This document shows positions 16,069 to 24,700 of a stretch of DNA of 64,000 bases, piece by piece. Where the stretch lies: positions 1,054,001-1,118,000 of the forward strand of contig NZ_FOFL01000001.1 of the NCBI RefSeq assembly GCF_900110945.1, given 5' to 3'. The position numbers were made by a program, and so were the translations under genes. The notes under the pieces were generated by a model. The model did not search any database, was not told where the DNA came from, and saw only the letters and a program-made list of their open reading frames with translations. Within the stretch, counting starts at the first letter, position 1. The number at the start of each line of letters is the position of its first letter. This stretch comes from Devosia sp. YR412. GTDB lineage: Bacteria > Pseudomonadota > Alphaproteobacteria > Rhizobiales > Devosiaceae.

Positions 16069-16821
16069 ATGAAAATCCTCGTTATCGGCGGCACCGGCCT
16101 CATCGGCTCCAAGACGGTCAAAATCCTGCTCGACCGTGGCCATGAGGTCATCGCCGCCTCGCCCAGTTCGGGCGTCAACACCATCACCGGCGAAGGCCTG
16201 GCTGAGGCCATGGCCGGCACTGAAGTCGTGCTGGACCTCGCCAATTCGCCCTCCTTCGAGGATGCGGAGGTGCTCGAATTCTTTCAAACCGCCGGCCGCA
16301 ACCTGCTGGCCGCCGAACAGGAAGCCGGCGTGCACCATCACGTGGCACTTTCGGTCGTCGGCACGCAGGACCTCGGCGACAGCGGCTATTTCCGCGGCAA
16401 GCAGGCGCAGGAAACGCTGGTCAAGGCCGCGCCCATTCCCTACACCATCGTGCATTCCACCCAGTTCTTCGAATTCCTGGGCGGGATCGCCAAGTCGGCC
16501 GGCGCCGAGGGCACGATTACCCTGTCGACCGCCTTCATCCAGCCGATCGCCTCGCCCGACGTGGCCGCCGTCATGGCCGATATCGCGCTCGGCGCCCCGC
16601 TCAATGGCACGTTGGAAATCGCTGGCCCGGACAAGGTCCGCATGTCGGAGCTGCTGGCCCGGTATCTGCGCGACATCGGCGATGCTCGCGCCGTCATCGG
16701 CACGCCGGAAGCGCCCTATTTCGGCGCCCGCCTGGCCGACGACACGCTGCTGCCGCGCGGCGAGGCCCGCCTCGGCACGATTGGTTATGCCGACTGGCTC
16801 GCCAGCCAGACCCCGCGCTGA
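16069..16821 (+). CDS. NmrA-like NAD(P)-binding oxidoreductase/epimerase (ECF41 partner)
   Basis: A 250-residue atypical SDR. The dinucleotide-binding motif GGTGLIGS is at residues 8-15; YFRGKQAQETLV replaces the classical catalytic Tyr-x3-Lys and PYTIVHSTQFFEF is typical of NmrA/SDR_a5-type proteins. Carboxymuconolactone decarboxylase, oxidoreductase or epimerase genes are the established neighbours of ECF41 sigma factors. It is first in the operon, 56 bp after the predicted promoter, with AAGG in front of the ATG. Substrate unknown. Confidence 0.86.
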   Translation: MKILVIGGTGLIGSKTVKILLDRGHEVIAASPSSGVNTITGEGLAEAMAGTEVVLDLANSPSFEDAEVLEFFQTAGRNLLAAEQEAGVHHHVALSVVGTQDLGDSGYFRGKQAQETLVKAAPIPYTIVHSTQFFEFLGGIAKSAGAEGTITLSTAFIQPIASPDVAAVMADIALGAPLNGTLEIAGPDKVRMSELLARYLRDIGDARAVIGTPEAPYFGARLADDTLLPRGEARLGTIGYADWLASQTPR

Positions 16822-16831
16822 GGAGCAGGCG

Positions 16832-17296
16832 ATGAAAGCCAGGCTGCATAATCACCTCGCCCTTGCGCCCGCTGCCATCAAGTCGATGATGGCGCTTGAA
16901 GCGGCGCTCAAGGCGAGTAGTCTCGAACCGGACCTGCTGGAACTGGTCAAGTTGCGCGCGTCCCAGATCAATGGCTGTGCCTATTGCATCCATCTGCACG
17001 CCACCTCCCTGCGCCAGTCCGGTGAAAGCGAGATGCGATTGTACCTGTTGGACGCATGGCGGGAGGCGCCGCATTATACCGCGCGCGAGCGGGCAGCACT
17101 GGCCTGGACCGAGACGTTGACCCGGCTGTCTGAGACCGATGTCGACGAAGCCGAGTATGAAATCCTCGAGGCAGCCTTCACGGCTGAGGAACAGGTTCAC
17201 CTGACCCTGGCCATCGGCGCCATCAATCTGTGGAACCGGCTGCAGGTCGGCTTTGCCGTGCCCCCGCCCTTTCCCGAGGCTGATTATGACGCCTGA
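16832..17296 (+). CDS. Carboxymuconolactone decarboxylase family protein (AhpD-like)
   Basis: A 154-residue AhpD/CMD-fold protein with the redox motif C49-x2-C52-x3-H56 (CAYCIHLH), which in AhpD-like proteins supports alkylhydroperoxidase activity. GAGGAG lies 7 nt before the ATG. An open frame extends upstream to 16136 but is only a shadow of the preceding gene. It is the typical ECF41-associated COE gene, and its end overlaps the sigma gene by 11 nt, so translation is probably coupled. Confidence 0.92.
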   Translation: MKARLHNHLALAPAAIKSMMALEAALKASSLEPDLLELVKLRASQINGCAYCIHLHATSLRQSGESEMRLYLLDAWREAPHYTARERAALAWTETLTRLSETDVDEAEYEILEAAFTAEEQVHLTLAIGAINLWNRLQVGFAVPPPFPEADYDA

Positions 17297-18149
17297 TCAG
17301 GCCTCGGACTTATTCGAGACTCACCGGCCCCGGCTGGTGCGTCTCGGCTATCGCATGCTGGGCGGCCGCGCGGCTGCCGAGGACATCGTGCAGGATGCCT
17401 GGCTGCGCTGGTCCACGACGGATCAATCGGCCGTCAGCAATGTCGGGGCCTTCCTAGCCCGCATCGTCACGCGCCTCTGCCTCGATGAAATGAAATCGGC
17501 CCGGGCGCGACGAGAGCTGTATGTCGGGAGCTGGCTGCCCGAGCCGATTTTAGAACAGCAGGAGCCAGAACTCGATACGGACGAGCTGACCATGACGCTG
17601 ATGCTGGCGCTGGAACGGCTCTCGCCACTGGAGCGGGCCGCTTTCCTGCTGCATGACGTGTTTGGCCAGCCGCTCGACGAAATTGCCACCACGCTGGGCC
17701 GCGATGCACCGGCGGTGCGCCAATTGGCCTCGCGGGCCCGCAAGCACGTGCAGGCGGCGCGGCCGCGATTTCCGGTCACGCGGACCGATGGCGATCGTAT
17801 CGCCCAGGCCTTCTTTGCCGCGGCCCATACCGGCGATGTCACCGCGCTGCGGGCCCTGCTGGCCGATGACGTGGTGCTGCACTCCGATGGCGGCGGCAAG
17901 GTTTTTGCCTTCCTGCGCCCGATCATCGGAATGGACCACGTGCTGCGCATGTATGGCGGGCTCTATCGCAAGCTCGGTCCGGATTGGACCCGGTTCATTC
18001 GCCCGGCCTGGATCGATGGCCTGCCCGGCTATGTCAGCCGCGAGCGGGGCGCGATCCTCCAGACCACCGCCTTTGCCATCGAAAACGGCAAGATCCGCGC
18101 CATCTACATGATGCGCAATCCCGACAAGCTGAGCCACGTAAATGGCTGA
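17286..18149 (+). CDS. sigJ: ECF41-family RNA polymerase sigma factor with C-terminal SnoaL-like domain
   Basis: A 287-residue extracytoplasmic-function sigma factor. Sigma-2 spans about residues 8-75 (AAEDIVQDAWLRW), sigma-4 about 100-158 and a SnoaL/NTF2-like extension about 165-287. The three ECF41 hallmarks are all present: WLPEP (83-87), DGGGK (201-205) and NPDKL (278-282). In this family no anti-sigma gene is needed; the C-terminal extension modulates activity. The start overlaps the CMD gene by 11 nt. Its own predicted promoter is at 15986-16013. The inducing signal is not known. Confidence 0.94.
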   Translation: MTPDQASDLFETHRPRLVRLGYRMLGGRAAAEDIVQDAWLRWSTTDQSAVSNVGAFLARIVTRLCLDEMKSARARRELYVGSWLPEPILEQQEPELDTDELTMTLMLALERLSPLERAAFLLHDVFGQPLDEIATTLGRDAPAVRQLASRARKHVQAARPRFPVTRTDGDRIAQAFFAAAHTGDVTALRALLADDVVLHSDGGGKVFAFLRPIIGMDHVLRMYGGLYRKLGPDWTRFIRPAWIDGLPGYVSRERGAILQTTAFAIENGKIRAIYMMRNPDKLSHVNG

Positions 18150-18167
18150 GCCGTCAGCGGTCCAACG

Positions 18168-19094
18168 TCAATGCGTTGCGCTGCCAGCGGTGGCAAGCCT
18201 CAGGTCGCTGCGATAGCGTGCCGGCGAGATGCCGTAGATGCGGCGGAAGCTGGCGCCGAAGGCGCTGTCTGAGCGATAGCCCAGTGCCGCGCCGATGCTG
18301 GAGACCGGCTCGCCCCCCCGCCGCAACCTGCCCGCCGCCAAGCGCATGCGCCAGCGTGTGAGGTAGTCCATTGGCGCGATGCCGACACGGGATTTAAAGC
18401 GCGCGGCAAAGCTCGAGCGCGACTGGCCGGCCAAGCGTGACAATTCGCCGAGCGTCCAGTCGTGTTCCGGTGCGGCATGCACGGCCTGCAGCACCGGGGC
18501 GACGTGGCGATCGGTCAGCCCGCTCAGCCAGCCGGCATCCCCGGCGGAGCGCTGTGCCAGATGCGCCCGCAGCACATGGATGAAGGCCAGGCGCAGTAGG
18601 TCATTGCACATCAATTGCGCTCCGGGCGCGCCCGAATCCCATTCGCGGTCGAGCTGGTCGAGCAGCCAGGCGATCGGCGCCGCCGCGCCGCCCTTGATCA
18701 CCAGGATGCGCGGCAGGGCATCGGACAGCAGCACGCCATCCACGGTATCGAGCCGCACGCTGCCCCCCAGGATAGCGAACTCGCTGCCGTCCCCAAGCCG
18801 GGCGGCCATGCTCGAGTCGGCGAAGACATCATGGGCGGACACCGTCGCCGCACCTGGCGCGCTGGCCAGATCGAAGGCGCCGTTGGTAACGACGAAACAA
18901 TCGCCGGCTGTCAGCTGCACCGGCTCCTGGTCCGCCGTGAGCAGCCAGCAGCTGCCGCGACGCACCACGTTGAACTTGATATTGGCCGGAGCGGCAAAGC
19001 GAATGCCCCAGTCGCCACCGGCTTCGAGGCTGATCGAGCACAGGGCCACGGCATTGATGGTGGTCAGGATGGCCGACAGAGCATCGCTCGGCAT
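18168..19094 (-). CDS. AraC-family transcriptional regulator with cupin_6 domain
   Basis: A 308-residue regulator. Residues about 1-180 form an AraC-type cupin sensor (SISLEAGGDWGIRFAAP, RRGSCWLL, LTAGDCFVV) and about 205-300 carry two helix-turn-helices (LGELSRLAGQSRSSFAARFK and PVSSIGAALGYRSDSAFGAS), ending in ISPARYR. ATG at 19094 is chosen because the sensor domain starts there; a GTG at 19145 would overlap an inverted repeat that looks like an operator. It is divergent from an SDR gene, its likely target. Effector unknown. Confidence 0.88.
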   Translation of the reverse strand: MPSDALSAILTTINAVALCSISLEAGGDWGIRFAAPANIKFNVVRRGSCWLLTADQEPVQLTAGDCFVVTNGAFDLASAPGAATVSAHDVFADSSMAARLGDGSEFAILGGSVRLDTVDGVLLSDALPRILVIKGGAAAPIAWLLDQLDREWDSGAPGAQLMCNDLLRLAFIHVLRAHLAQRSAGDAGWLSGLTDRHVAPVLQAVHAAPEHDWTLGELSRLAGQSRSSFAARFKSRVGIAPMDYLTRWRMRLAAGRLRRGGEPVSSIGAALGYRSDSAFGASFRRIYGISPARYRSDLRLATAGSATH

Positions 19095-19114
19095 GGTTTG
19101 GACGATCACGATAG

Positions 19115-19152
19115 TATCTCGGATTTCACTGTCTGTATTGTCCACCGAGATA
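19115..19152. promoter_or_regulatory. Inverted repeat between AraC regulator and SDR gene
   Basis: TATCTCGG (19115-19122) and CCGAGATA (19145-19152) are exact inverted copies 22 bp apart in the divergent promoter region. Candidate binding site of the adjacent AraC-type protein; inference from position. Confidence 0.35.
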
Positions 19153-19188
19153 AGCCATATGCAGGGCTAATACCAGTGGAGACCCAGC

Positions 19189-20157
19189 ATGACCCATCTT
19201 CAACATCCCATCGGCTCGCCCTTTTCAGCCGCCAGCACCGCGGCGGAGGTCGCCAAGGGCATCGACCTCACCGGCAAGACCGCCATCGTCACCGGCGGCC
19301 ATTCCGGCATCGGGCTCGAAACGGTGCGGGCCCTGGCCGGGGCCGGCGCACAGGTGATTGTTCCGGCGCGAGATCCGCAGCGTTCGGCAGAAGCCCTCAG
19401 CGGCATCGCCAATGTAGAGATCGACCAGCTTGACCTCAGCGACGCTGCCTCGATTGCCGGCTTGGGCGCGCGCGTGGTCGCAAGCGGCCGGACTATCGAC
19501 GCCCTGATCAATGGCGCCGGGATCATGGCCGCCCCCCTGTCGCGCGACGCCGACGGTCATGAGAGCCAGTTCGCCACCAATCACCTCGGCCATTTTCGGC
19601 TGACCGCAGCCCTGTGGCCTGCGCTGCTCCGTAGCGGCGATGCGCGGGTCATCAGCGTCTCCTCGCGCGGCCACCAGATTGCCGGCGTGGATTTCGACGA
19701 CATCGATTTTATCATTCGTCCCTACGACAAATGGGTGGCCTATGGCCAATCCAAGACGGCCAATGCGCTTTTCGCCCTAGGGTTGGATGCGGGGGGTAAG
19801 GCAGTCGGCGTCCGCGCCTTTTCGCTGCATCCGGGCCAGGTGCTAACCGGCCTAGCGCGGCATCTGTCCGAGGAGGAGATTGCCGGCTTCGACGCACGCG
19901 ATGAGCATGGCAATGTGCGGGTCGATCCGGCCCGCGGCATGAAGACCGTGCCGCAGGCGGCCGCGACATCGGTCTGGGCCGCAACCAGTGCGCAACTGGC
20001 CGGGATGGGCGGGGTCTATCTGGAAGATTGCGACATTGCTGCGATCAACACGGCCGAAGCCGGTCGCAAGGGCGTTGCCCCGTGGGCCGCCGACTATGCC
20101 CTGGCCGAGCGGCTGTGGCAGGTCTCTGAGGCCATGACGGGCGTGTCGATCGGTTGA
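19189..20157 (+). CDS. SDR-family oxidoreductase (retinol-dehydrogenase-like)
   Basis: A 322-residue short-chain dehydrogenase with TGGHSGIGLETVRALAGAGA (cofactor loop), NGAGIMA, the catalytic Ser in SVSSRGH and AYGQSKTAN (Tyr-x3-Lys). The extended length and the QFATNHLGHF motif place it with the WW-oxidoreductase/retinol-dehydrogenase-like SDRs common in bacteria. GGAGACCC precedes the ATG. It is divergent from the AraC regulator. Substrate unknown. Confidence 0.9.
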   Translation: MTHLQHPIGSPFSAASTAAEVAKGIDLTGKTAIVTGGHSGIGLETVRALAGAGAQVIVPARDPQRSAEALSGIANVEIDQLDLSDAASIAGLGARVVASGRTIDALINGAGIMAAPLSRDADGHESQFATNHLGHFRLTAALWPALLRSGDARVISVSSRGHQIAGVDFDDIDFIIRPYDKWVAYGQSKTANALFALGLDAGGKAVGVRAFSLHPGQVLTGLARHLSEEEIAGFDARDEHGNVRVDPARGMKTVPQAAATSVWAATSAQLAGMGGVYLEDCDIAAINTAEAGRKGVAPWAADYALAERLWQVSEAMTGVSIG

Positions 20158-20187
20158 TCGATGCTGCTGCGCTCCACCGCAATATAA

Positions 20188-20209
20188 TTCTTGACTCATC
20201 AGTCCAGAA
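20188..20209 (+). promoter_or_regulatory. Probable TetR operator, site 1
   Basis: TTCTTGACTC-AT-CAGTCCAGAA matches the perfect palindrome at 20850-20871 in all but two bases of the left arm plus the centre, and ends 16 bp before the TetR start. Autoregulatory operator inferred. Confidence 0.55.
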
Positions 20210-20225
20210 TGCTTAGTTGAAGTCC

Positions 20226-20810
20226 ATGGCAAGGACCAAAGAATTCGATCGCGACGCAGCCCTGGCCGGAGCACTTGAGGTGTTCTGGACCAAGGGCTAC
20301 GAAGCTGCATCGACGGACGACTTGCTCAAGGGCATGAAGATCGGTCGCCAGTCCATGTACGACACCTTTGGCGACAAGCAGGCCTTGTTTTTCGAAAGCC
20401 TGCGGCGCTACCATAAGCTCGACAACAAGAACTTCTTCGACCACCTGGGGGACAACCCTTCCCCGCTCGACCTATTGCACGGGTTTCTAGCAATCTTTGC
20501 TCGGCGCAGCGCTGCCGAGAATGCCCGCGGCTGCATGGGCATCAACGCGACCACCGCCTTTGGCCATGCCCAGCCGGAAGTCACCGCCTTGGCCCGCGGC
20601 ACGGCAACGAGCGTTGAGACCATGCTGGCGGGCCTCGTTGAAGCCGCCAAGTCGCGGGGCAAACTTTCCAAGGCCGTTGACGCCACGGCGGCAGCCAGTT
20701 TCCTCTATGCCACGCTGCAGGGACTGACGGTCCGGGCCCAGGCCGGTGCCAGTCGTGACGAACTGGCCGCGGTCGCCGACTTTGCCATGAAGGCGCTCTC
20801 AGCCATGTAG
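20226..20810 (+). CDS. TetR-family transcriptional repressor
   Basis: A 194-residue regulator. The N-terminal helix-turn-helix spans about residues 7-53 (ALEVFWTKGYEAASTDDLLK, GRQSMYDTFGDKQALF), followed by a helical ligand domain with ENARGCMGINATTAFG, typical of the TetR_C subgroup next to SDR or oxidoreductase genes. ATG at 20226 is used; a TTG three codons earlier is in frame. Two near-identical operators, one in front of this gene and one in front of the downstream SDR, indicate autoregulation and control of the SDR. Confidence 0.9.
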   Translation: MARTKEFDRDAALAGALEVFWTKGYEAASTDDLLKGMKIGRQSMYDTFGDKQALFFESLRRYHKLDNKNFFDHLGDNPSPLDLLHGFLAIFARRSAAENARGCMGINATTAFGHAQPEVTALARGTATSVETMLAGLVEAAKSRGKLSKAVDATAAASFLYATLQGLTVRAQAGASRDELAAVADFAMKALSAM

Positions 20811-20849
20811 TCGCGCCTGCCAAACAACATCACCGCTCAACCTGCCCAA

Positions 20850-20871
20850 TTCTGGACTGAACAGTCCAGAA
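20850..20871 (+). promoter_or_regulatory. Probable TetR operator, site 2 (perfect palindrome)
   Basis: TTCTGGACTG-AA-CAGTCCAGAA has two perfect 10-bp arms and lies between the TetR gene and the SDR gene, 33 bp before the SDR start. Confidence 0.65.
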
Positions 20872-20904
20872 AATGCCTCTCCCTGCATTACTAAAGGATA
20901 CCAC

Positions 20905-21644
20905 ATGTCAGCCTACCTTCCCCTGCTCAACAAGCGTGCCGTAGTGACCGGCGGCTCACGCGGCATAGGCGCTGCCATTGTACGAAAGCTCGCCGAGCAA
21001 GGCGCCTTGGTCGTCTTCACCTATTCGGCCAGTCCCGACGCCGCACAGGTCCTGGTTCGAGATATCGTCGCTGCAGGCGGCAGAGCCTCGGCCCTCCACG
21101 CCGACAGCGCCGATCCGGCACGTCTGCAGGTCGCCATCCGCCAAGCGGTCGAGCGTCTCGGGGGACTGGATATTCTGGTCAACAACGCCGGAACGCTGGT
21201 CCATGCATTGATCGACGACTTCACCCAGGCCGATTTCGACCGCACCATGGCAATCAACGTCCGGGCGCCGTTCTTTGCTATGCAGGAAGCGGGGCGCCAC
21301 CTTCAGTCGGGTGGACGCATCATCAACGTCTCGAGCAATGTCGCGGTGAGCGCGGCGGTGCCGGGCGCCAGCGTCTATGGCCTCTCCAAGTCGGCGCTGA
21401 CCGCCATGACGCGCGCTTTGGCGCACGAGTTTGCCCCAAGGGGCATTACCGTAAACGCCATCCAGCCTGGGCCGACGACCACCGACATGACCTCGGGCAT
21501 GGAAGAATTCATCATCGGCAGGGTGCCCGCGGGTCGAATGGCCAATGCGTCCGAGCCCGCGGCGCTCGTGCCTATCTGGCTGGCCCAGACGCCGGCTTCA
21601 TTAATGGCGCGGCTGTCACCATCGACGGCGCTATGACCGCTTAG
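20905..21644 (+). pseudogene. SDR-family oxidoreductase with a frameshift near the 3' end
   Basis: The first 222 codons encode a normal classical SDR (TGGSRGIG, NNAG, SNVAVSAAV with catalytic Ser, VYGLSKSALT). In frame, the protein then ends PIWLAQTPASLMARLS and stops at 21636. In the next frame the expected SDR C-terminus is present: YLAGPDAGFINGAAVTIDG followed by AMTA and TAG at 21644. One base is missing near 21570 (GTGCC where GTGGCC would restore the frame). This may be a real inactivating mutation or a base-calling error. The upstream TetR operator and GGATACC leader look intact. Confidence 0.75.
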
Positions 21645-21730
21645 TACGCCACCACTGCCTTGCCGCCATCGGCGGTGAGGCAGTCGCTCAACGACGGCAG
21701 CTTTTGGATGTTGCACCGACGCTCGCTGAT

Positions 21731-21747
21731 GACCGAAATGGGGTCGG
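21731..21747 (+). repeat. Dispersed short repeat, second identical copy
   Basis: GACCGAAATGGGGTCGG, identical to 14764-14780, within the 236-bp gap between the frameshifted SDR and the DUF4142 gene. Confidence 0.4.
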
Positions 21748-21880
21748 GATTTGCCAGCATGGTGTTCACGTAACCGTCAGGCACGCTGCTAAACGTGACG
21801 GAACGTCCACGGTCGCGAAACCTTGTGGTCCCGATGCGCCAACGCCCGGCTTCCCGTCGAGTGCGCATCAAGGAGACAAT

Positions 21881-22420
21881 ATGGATCGTCGTGTAATTCT
21901 GACGGGTGTGGCTATGACCATAGCCTCTCCGCTAATCCTTCGCACCGCCGCCTTCGCCGCGATGATCGACCCCAGCGCGGCAAAGACTGAAGCGGATTTC
22001 CGGAACGGCGTCATCGGGCCAGCCGAACTTTCGCTTGCTACCAGCAAGATCGCCGTAGAAAAGGCGACCAATGAGCACGCCAAGATTTTTGCCGGATACG
22101 AGCTTGCCGAAGCGATGGCAGTTACCGAGGTCCTGCGTGATCTCGGCACCGAGGTCCCTGAAATGGACGAAAAGGCCAAGGCTACCCTAGCAAAGATTGA
22201 AGCCGCTTCGGGTGCAGATTTCGACATCGCCTACATCCAGGCACAGCTCGAAAATCATGAGTATCTGCGCGACCTGGCAGAAGGGTTCTTGGCCAACTCA
22301 TCAGCTGACAACACTGACATGGCTGAGATGCATGGCCGCCATTTGGCGACTTTGTCACATGCCGTGTTCAAGGAACACGTCGATATTACGACCCGCATTC
22401 TGGCTGAGTTGAAGGCCTGA
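21881..22420 (+). CDS. DUF4142 (ferritin-like) exported protein
   Basis: A 179-residue protein. The first 27 residues (MDRRVILTGVAMTIASPLIL and AAFA) form an export signal with paired arginines. The rest is mostly helical and matches DUF4142: KTEADFRNGVIGPAELSLAT, EHAKIFAGYELAEAMAVTEV, FDIAYIQAQLENHEYL, HGRHLATLSHAVFKEHV. The family has a ferritin-like fold and is extracytoplasmic; function is unclear. AAGGAGA precedes the ATG. A strong hairpin follows 9 bp after the stop. Confidence 0.87.
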   Translation: MDRRVILTGVAMTIASPLILRTAAFAAMIDPSAAKTEADFRNGVIGPAELSLATSKIAVEKATNEHAKIFAGYELAEAMAVTEVLRDLGTEVPEMDEKAKATLAKIEAASGADFDIAYIQAQLENHEYLRDLAEGFLANSSADNTDMAEMHGRHLATLSHAVFKEHVDITTRILAELKA

Positions 22421-22429
22421 GCATAGTTT

Positions 22430-22449
22430 CCCCGGGCGGTGGCCCGGGG
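22430..22449 (+). terminator. GC-rich hairpin after the DUF4142 gene
   Basis: CCCCGGGC and GCCCGGGG pair perfectly around GGTG, 9 bp after the DUF4142 stop. The downstream sequence GTTACTCCC is not a T-run; candidate terminator by stem and position. Confidence 0.45.
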
Positions 22450-22882
22450 GTTACTCCCGCAGTTGCAATTTGTGGCTCTACGAGCATTTCAGCTAAACCG
22501 GACCCGTCGAGATACTTGCGGTGGACCTGAATAGTGGTGAAGTCTCTATTGGACGACGTCTGCTATTGGCAGGTTCCAGGAAGGTTTTGAACGTCCGAAA
22601 TGGGGTCGAGTGGAGACCGGCGGTAATGGGGTAGAATGAAGACCACGCATGAGACGGGTTTGATGACCGTGTCTGAGGCGTGGTCCCCGTGCTCTCTGTG
22701 GAGGACGGCTAGCTGCATAGAATGGTGACGAACTAGGTCTATTACCACCGCTTATGGAGACCAACTCCGCATGGTCAGGGTCAAGCGGATGTAGCTCATT
22801 GATGTTCTAGGCTTGGCATTCATACGCAATATCGCGCAACTTGCCGCATCCAACGTGCCCACCCAGAGCCATAGCACTGCTT
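22450..22882. other. Intergenic region at the edge of the accessory island
   Basis: No convincing gene. It holds a near-copy of the dispersed repeat (22593-22609) and decayed-looking sequence. It separates ordinary chromosome from the minus-strand island and lies downstream of the last gene of that island. Confidence 0.4.
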
Positions 22883-24694
22883 TCAGGGTCTATGAGGCCA
22901 AAGATGAACGACAACGCAACGTGACATCAGAGCCGCGTCCACGTCGATCTTATCTGTGGCTGTGAAAATCGTTAGGCCTGTCCCAAAGGCCGACTCGTAG
23001 GACTTCAAGAGCTCCAAGCACATCGCGCCCGGCAAGTAATCTATGTTGTGAAGCACCGTGACCGGAGGACCCATAACTGTACCGCGGTTGCGGGCTCGCC
23101 CACGGAGGAAGTCCTTCATGTCGCCGAGATCAACTATATCCAAAGTGTCTACATTGGCGATGCGGAAACCGGTCGAATGACAGCCAGCGCAATTCCCGCA
23201 CACCCGTGGCGTTTCTACTGTTGCCTTCTCGCAAATGAACAATCGCGCCAATATGTCCGCCGCCCTCCGCTTTCCAACCTCAGGCTCTCCCACAAGCAGG
23301 AATGGCTTCTTGTAAGCTCGGTCGTTCTCAAGACGGTGGTCGAACGGCCTCAAGAACATAGACTTTAGCGTGGATTGCCCATCTAGCTCGGATAGGGATT
23401 CCAGCGCGTCGTAGCACTTTGCCTCTTCCCGCGCGGTGACCTCATCAGCGTCTTTGGTCAGCCAGCTTTGCGCGTTGACCAACAGCTCGGCATCACGGGA
23501 CAAATATTTGAATTCGGCTTCGCCGTTGCCATATTTCAAGCCTTCGAGACCGTTGGAGATCCGCTCGCTCAAGTCCAAGAAATTGCTTCTCAACCATCGA
23601 GCGCCAGCTTCAACCAAACGTTCATGGTCCTCGTCCCAAGCATTAGCGATGCTTTGCACCCTTTGAAATTCACTTAAGAAGTAGAATAGCGAGCTTAACC
23701 TGCGATCTGGCCGCGTCCAAACGGCATCGCTGTTGTCTTCGGCAGAAGCCAGGCTCGGGGCGCGTTTGAGCAAAGCACCGAGCCAAACTGCCCATCGATG
23801 ACAGCTCAGCTGAAACAAGACCCCATCGGCACCTTGCGAAGCGCTTGGCGACGGTCTAGCGCGCATAGTTGCTAGGACCAGCTCTCTTAGTATGCGCGCA
23901 CCAGAAAAGCCCGTGAGAAGAAGGGTCTCGATTACCTCAAGCCGTCTCGTTTGCGCGCCAAAGATGACGTCCTCCATGACAGATTTGGATAGACGCGCTG
24001 ACTGGTTAGCCTTCTCCTCGTCAGGCAAACTCCAATTAGGATTGGCCAGGAGAGCCACCGATGCTGTGTCAATGATCTCCACCATGTCGCCGGAGCGATA
24101 GCCAGCGTTCCATGCCTCTTGGGCGACGCTATTCAACTTCAAGAGTCTTATAGTGTCTTGCCCATCCGCAAGAGCCCGCACCAGTGCCGGTAAGTCGGCC
24201 CGTTTGAAATCGGCCACACTGTCAATTTGCAGCTCGTCAGCAGACTTGTCGTGCCACCAATCCTCTACGAATACCTGATCTACCAGCAAGATAGCCGAGG
24301 GTGACCCTGATGGTCGATGCCTCGCCATCTCGACCAACCCACCCAGGCCATAATCAACCTGATCTTGCTCGCTTGATTCTCCTCCATCCATCCACGAAGA
24401 TAGCTCATCGCTGTCCGTGAGAACGGCGGGGCGCAGTCCACTCCGCCTCAGAGACTCCTGTAGAAACTCACTCCAGTCGAGGAATGGCACCTCCGTTTTG
24501 GAGACAAACAGTCCCTCTCCGTGTATCCGCCTCACAAACTCAGATTGATCACAGAGCACCAGTTGATTGCCACTTGCCGCGACGCCCTGTTGGATTTTCG
24601 CGAGCACGGCACGCCGAAGGTGTTCGTGCCTATATCGATAGAGCACCAGTGAGCCCAAGGCGGGCCCGTTGGCTATGAACTCTAAATCAAGCAT
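22883..24694 (-). CDS. Clamp-loader delta/delta-prime-like protein (divergent)
   Basis: A 603-residue protein. The C-terminal ~190 residues resemble a DNA polymerase III delta-prime ATPase module: FLLVGEPEVGKRRAADILA is a Walker A with Arg after the Lys, hence probably non-functional as in delta-prime; then a four-Cys zinc-type motif (Cys in FICEK, then CGNCAGC), a Walker-B-like VTVLHNIDYL and the SRC motif in MSRCVVVHL. The first ~400 residues are not recognised by eye; LVLYRYRHEHLRRAVLAKIQ and the layout are loosely reminiscent of the delta subunit. It is last in a three-gene operon, 6 nt after the DnaX-like gene. Inference: a non-hydrolysing clamp-loader partner. Confidence 0.65.
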   Translation of the reverse strand: MLDLEFIANGPALGSLVLYRYRHEHLRRAVLAKIQQGVAASGNQLVLCDQSEFVRRIHGEGLFVSKTEVPFLDWSEFLQESLRRSGLRPAVLTDSDELSSWMDGGESSEQDQVDYGLGGLVEMARHRPSGSPSAILLVDQVFVEDWWHDKSADELQIDSVADFKRADLPALVRALADGQDTIRLLKLNSVAQEAWNAGYRSGDMVEIIDTASVALLANPNWSLPDEEKANQSARLSKSVMEDVIFGAQTRRLEVIETLLLTGFSGARILRELVLATMRARPSPSASQGADGVLFQLSCHRWAVWLGALLKRAPSLASAEDNSDAVWTRPDRRLSSLFYFLSEFQRVQSIANAWDEDHERLVEAGARWLRSNFLDLSERISNGLEGLKYGNGEAEFKYLSRDAELLVNAQSWLTKDADEVTAREEAKCYDALESLSELDGQSTLKSMFLRPFDHRLENDRAYKKPFLLVGEPEVGKRRAADILARLFICEKATVETPRVCGNCAGCHSTGFRIANVDTLDIVDLGDMKDFLRGRARNRGTVMGPPVTVLHNIDYLPGAMCLELLKSYESAFGTGLTIFTATDKIDVDAALMSRCVVVHLWPHRP

Positions 24695-24700
24695 AATCGC

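Noticed and set aside
16136-16831. Long N-terminal extension of the CMD gene
   Set aside because: It is an alternate-frame shadow of the NAD(P)-binding gene; the real CMD start at 16832 has a GAGGAG site and the protein has normal family length.
21641-21871. Minus-strand open frame after the frameshifted SDR
   Set aside because: Weak sequence character, includes the dispersed repeat, no ribosome site; not supportable as a gene.
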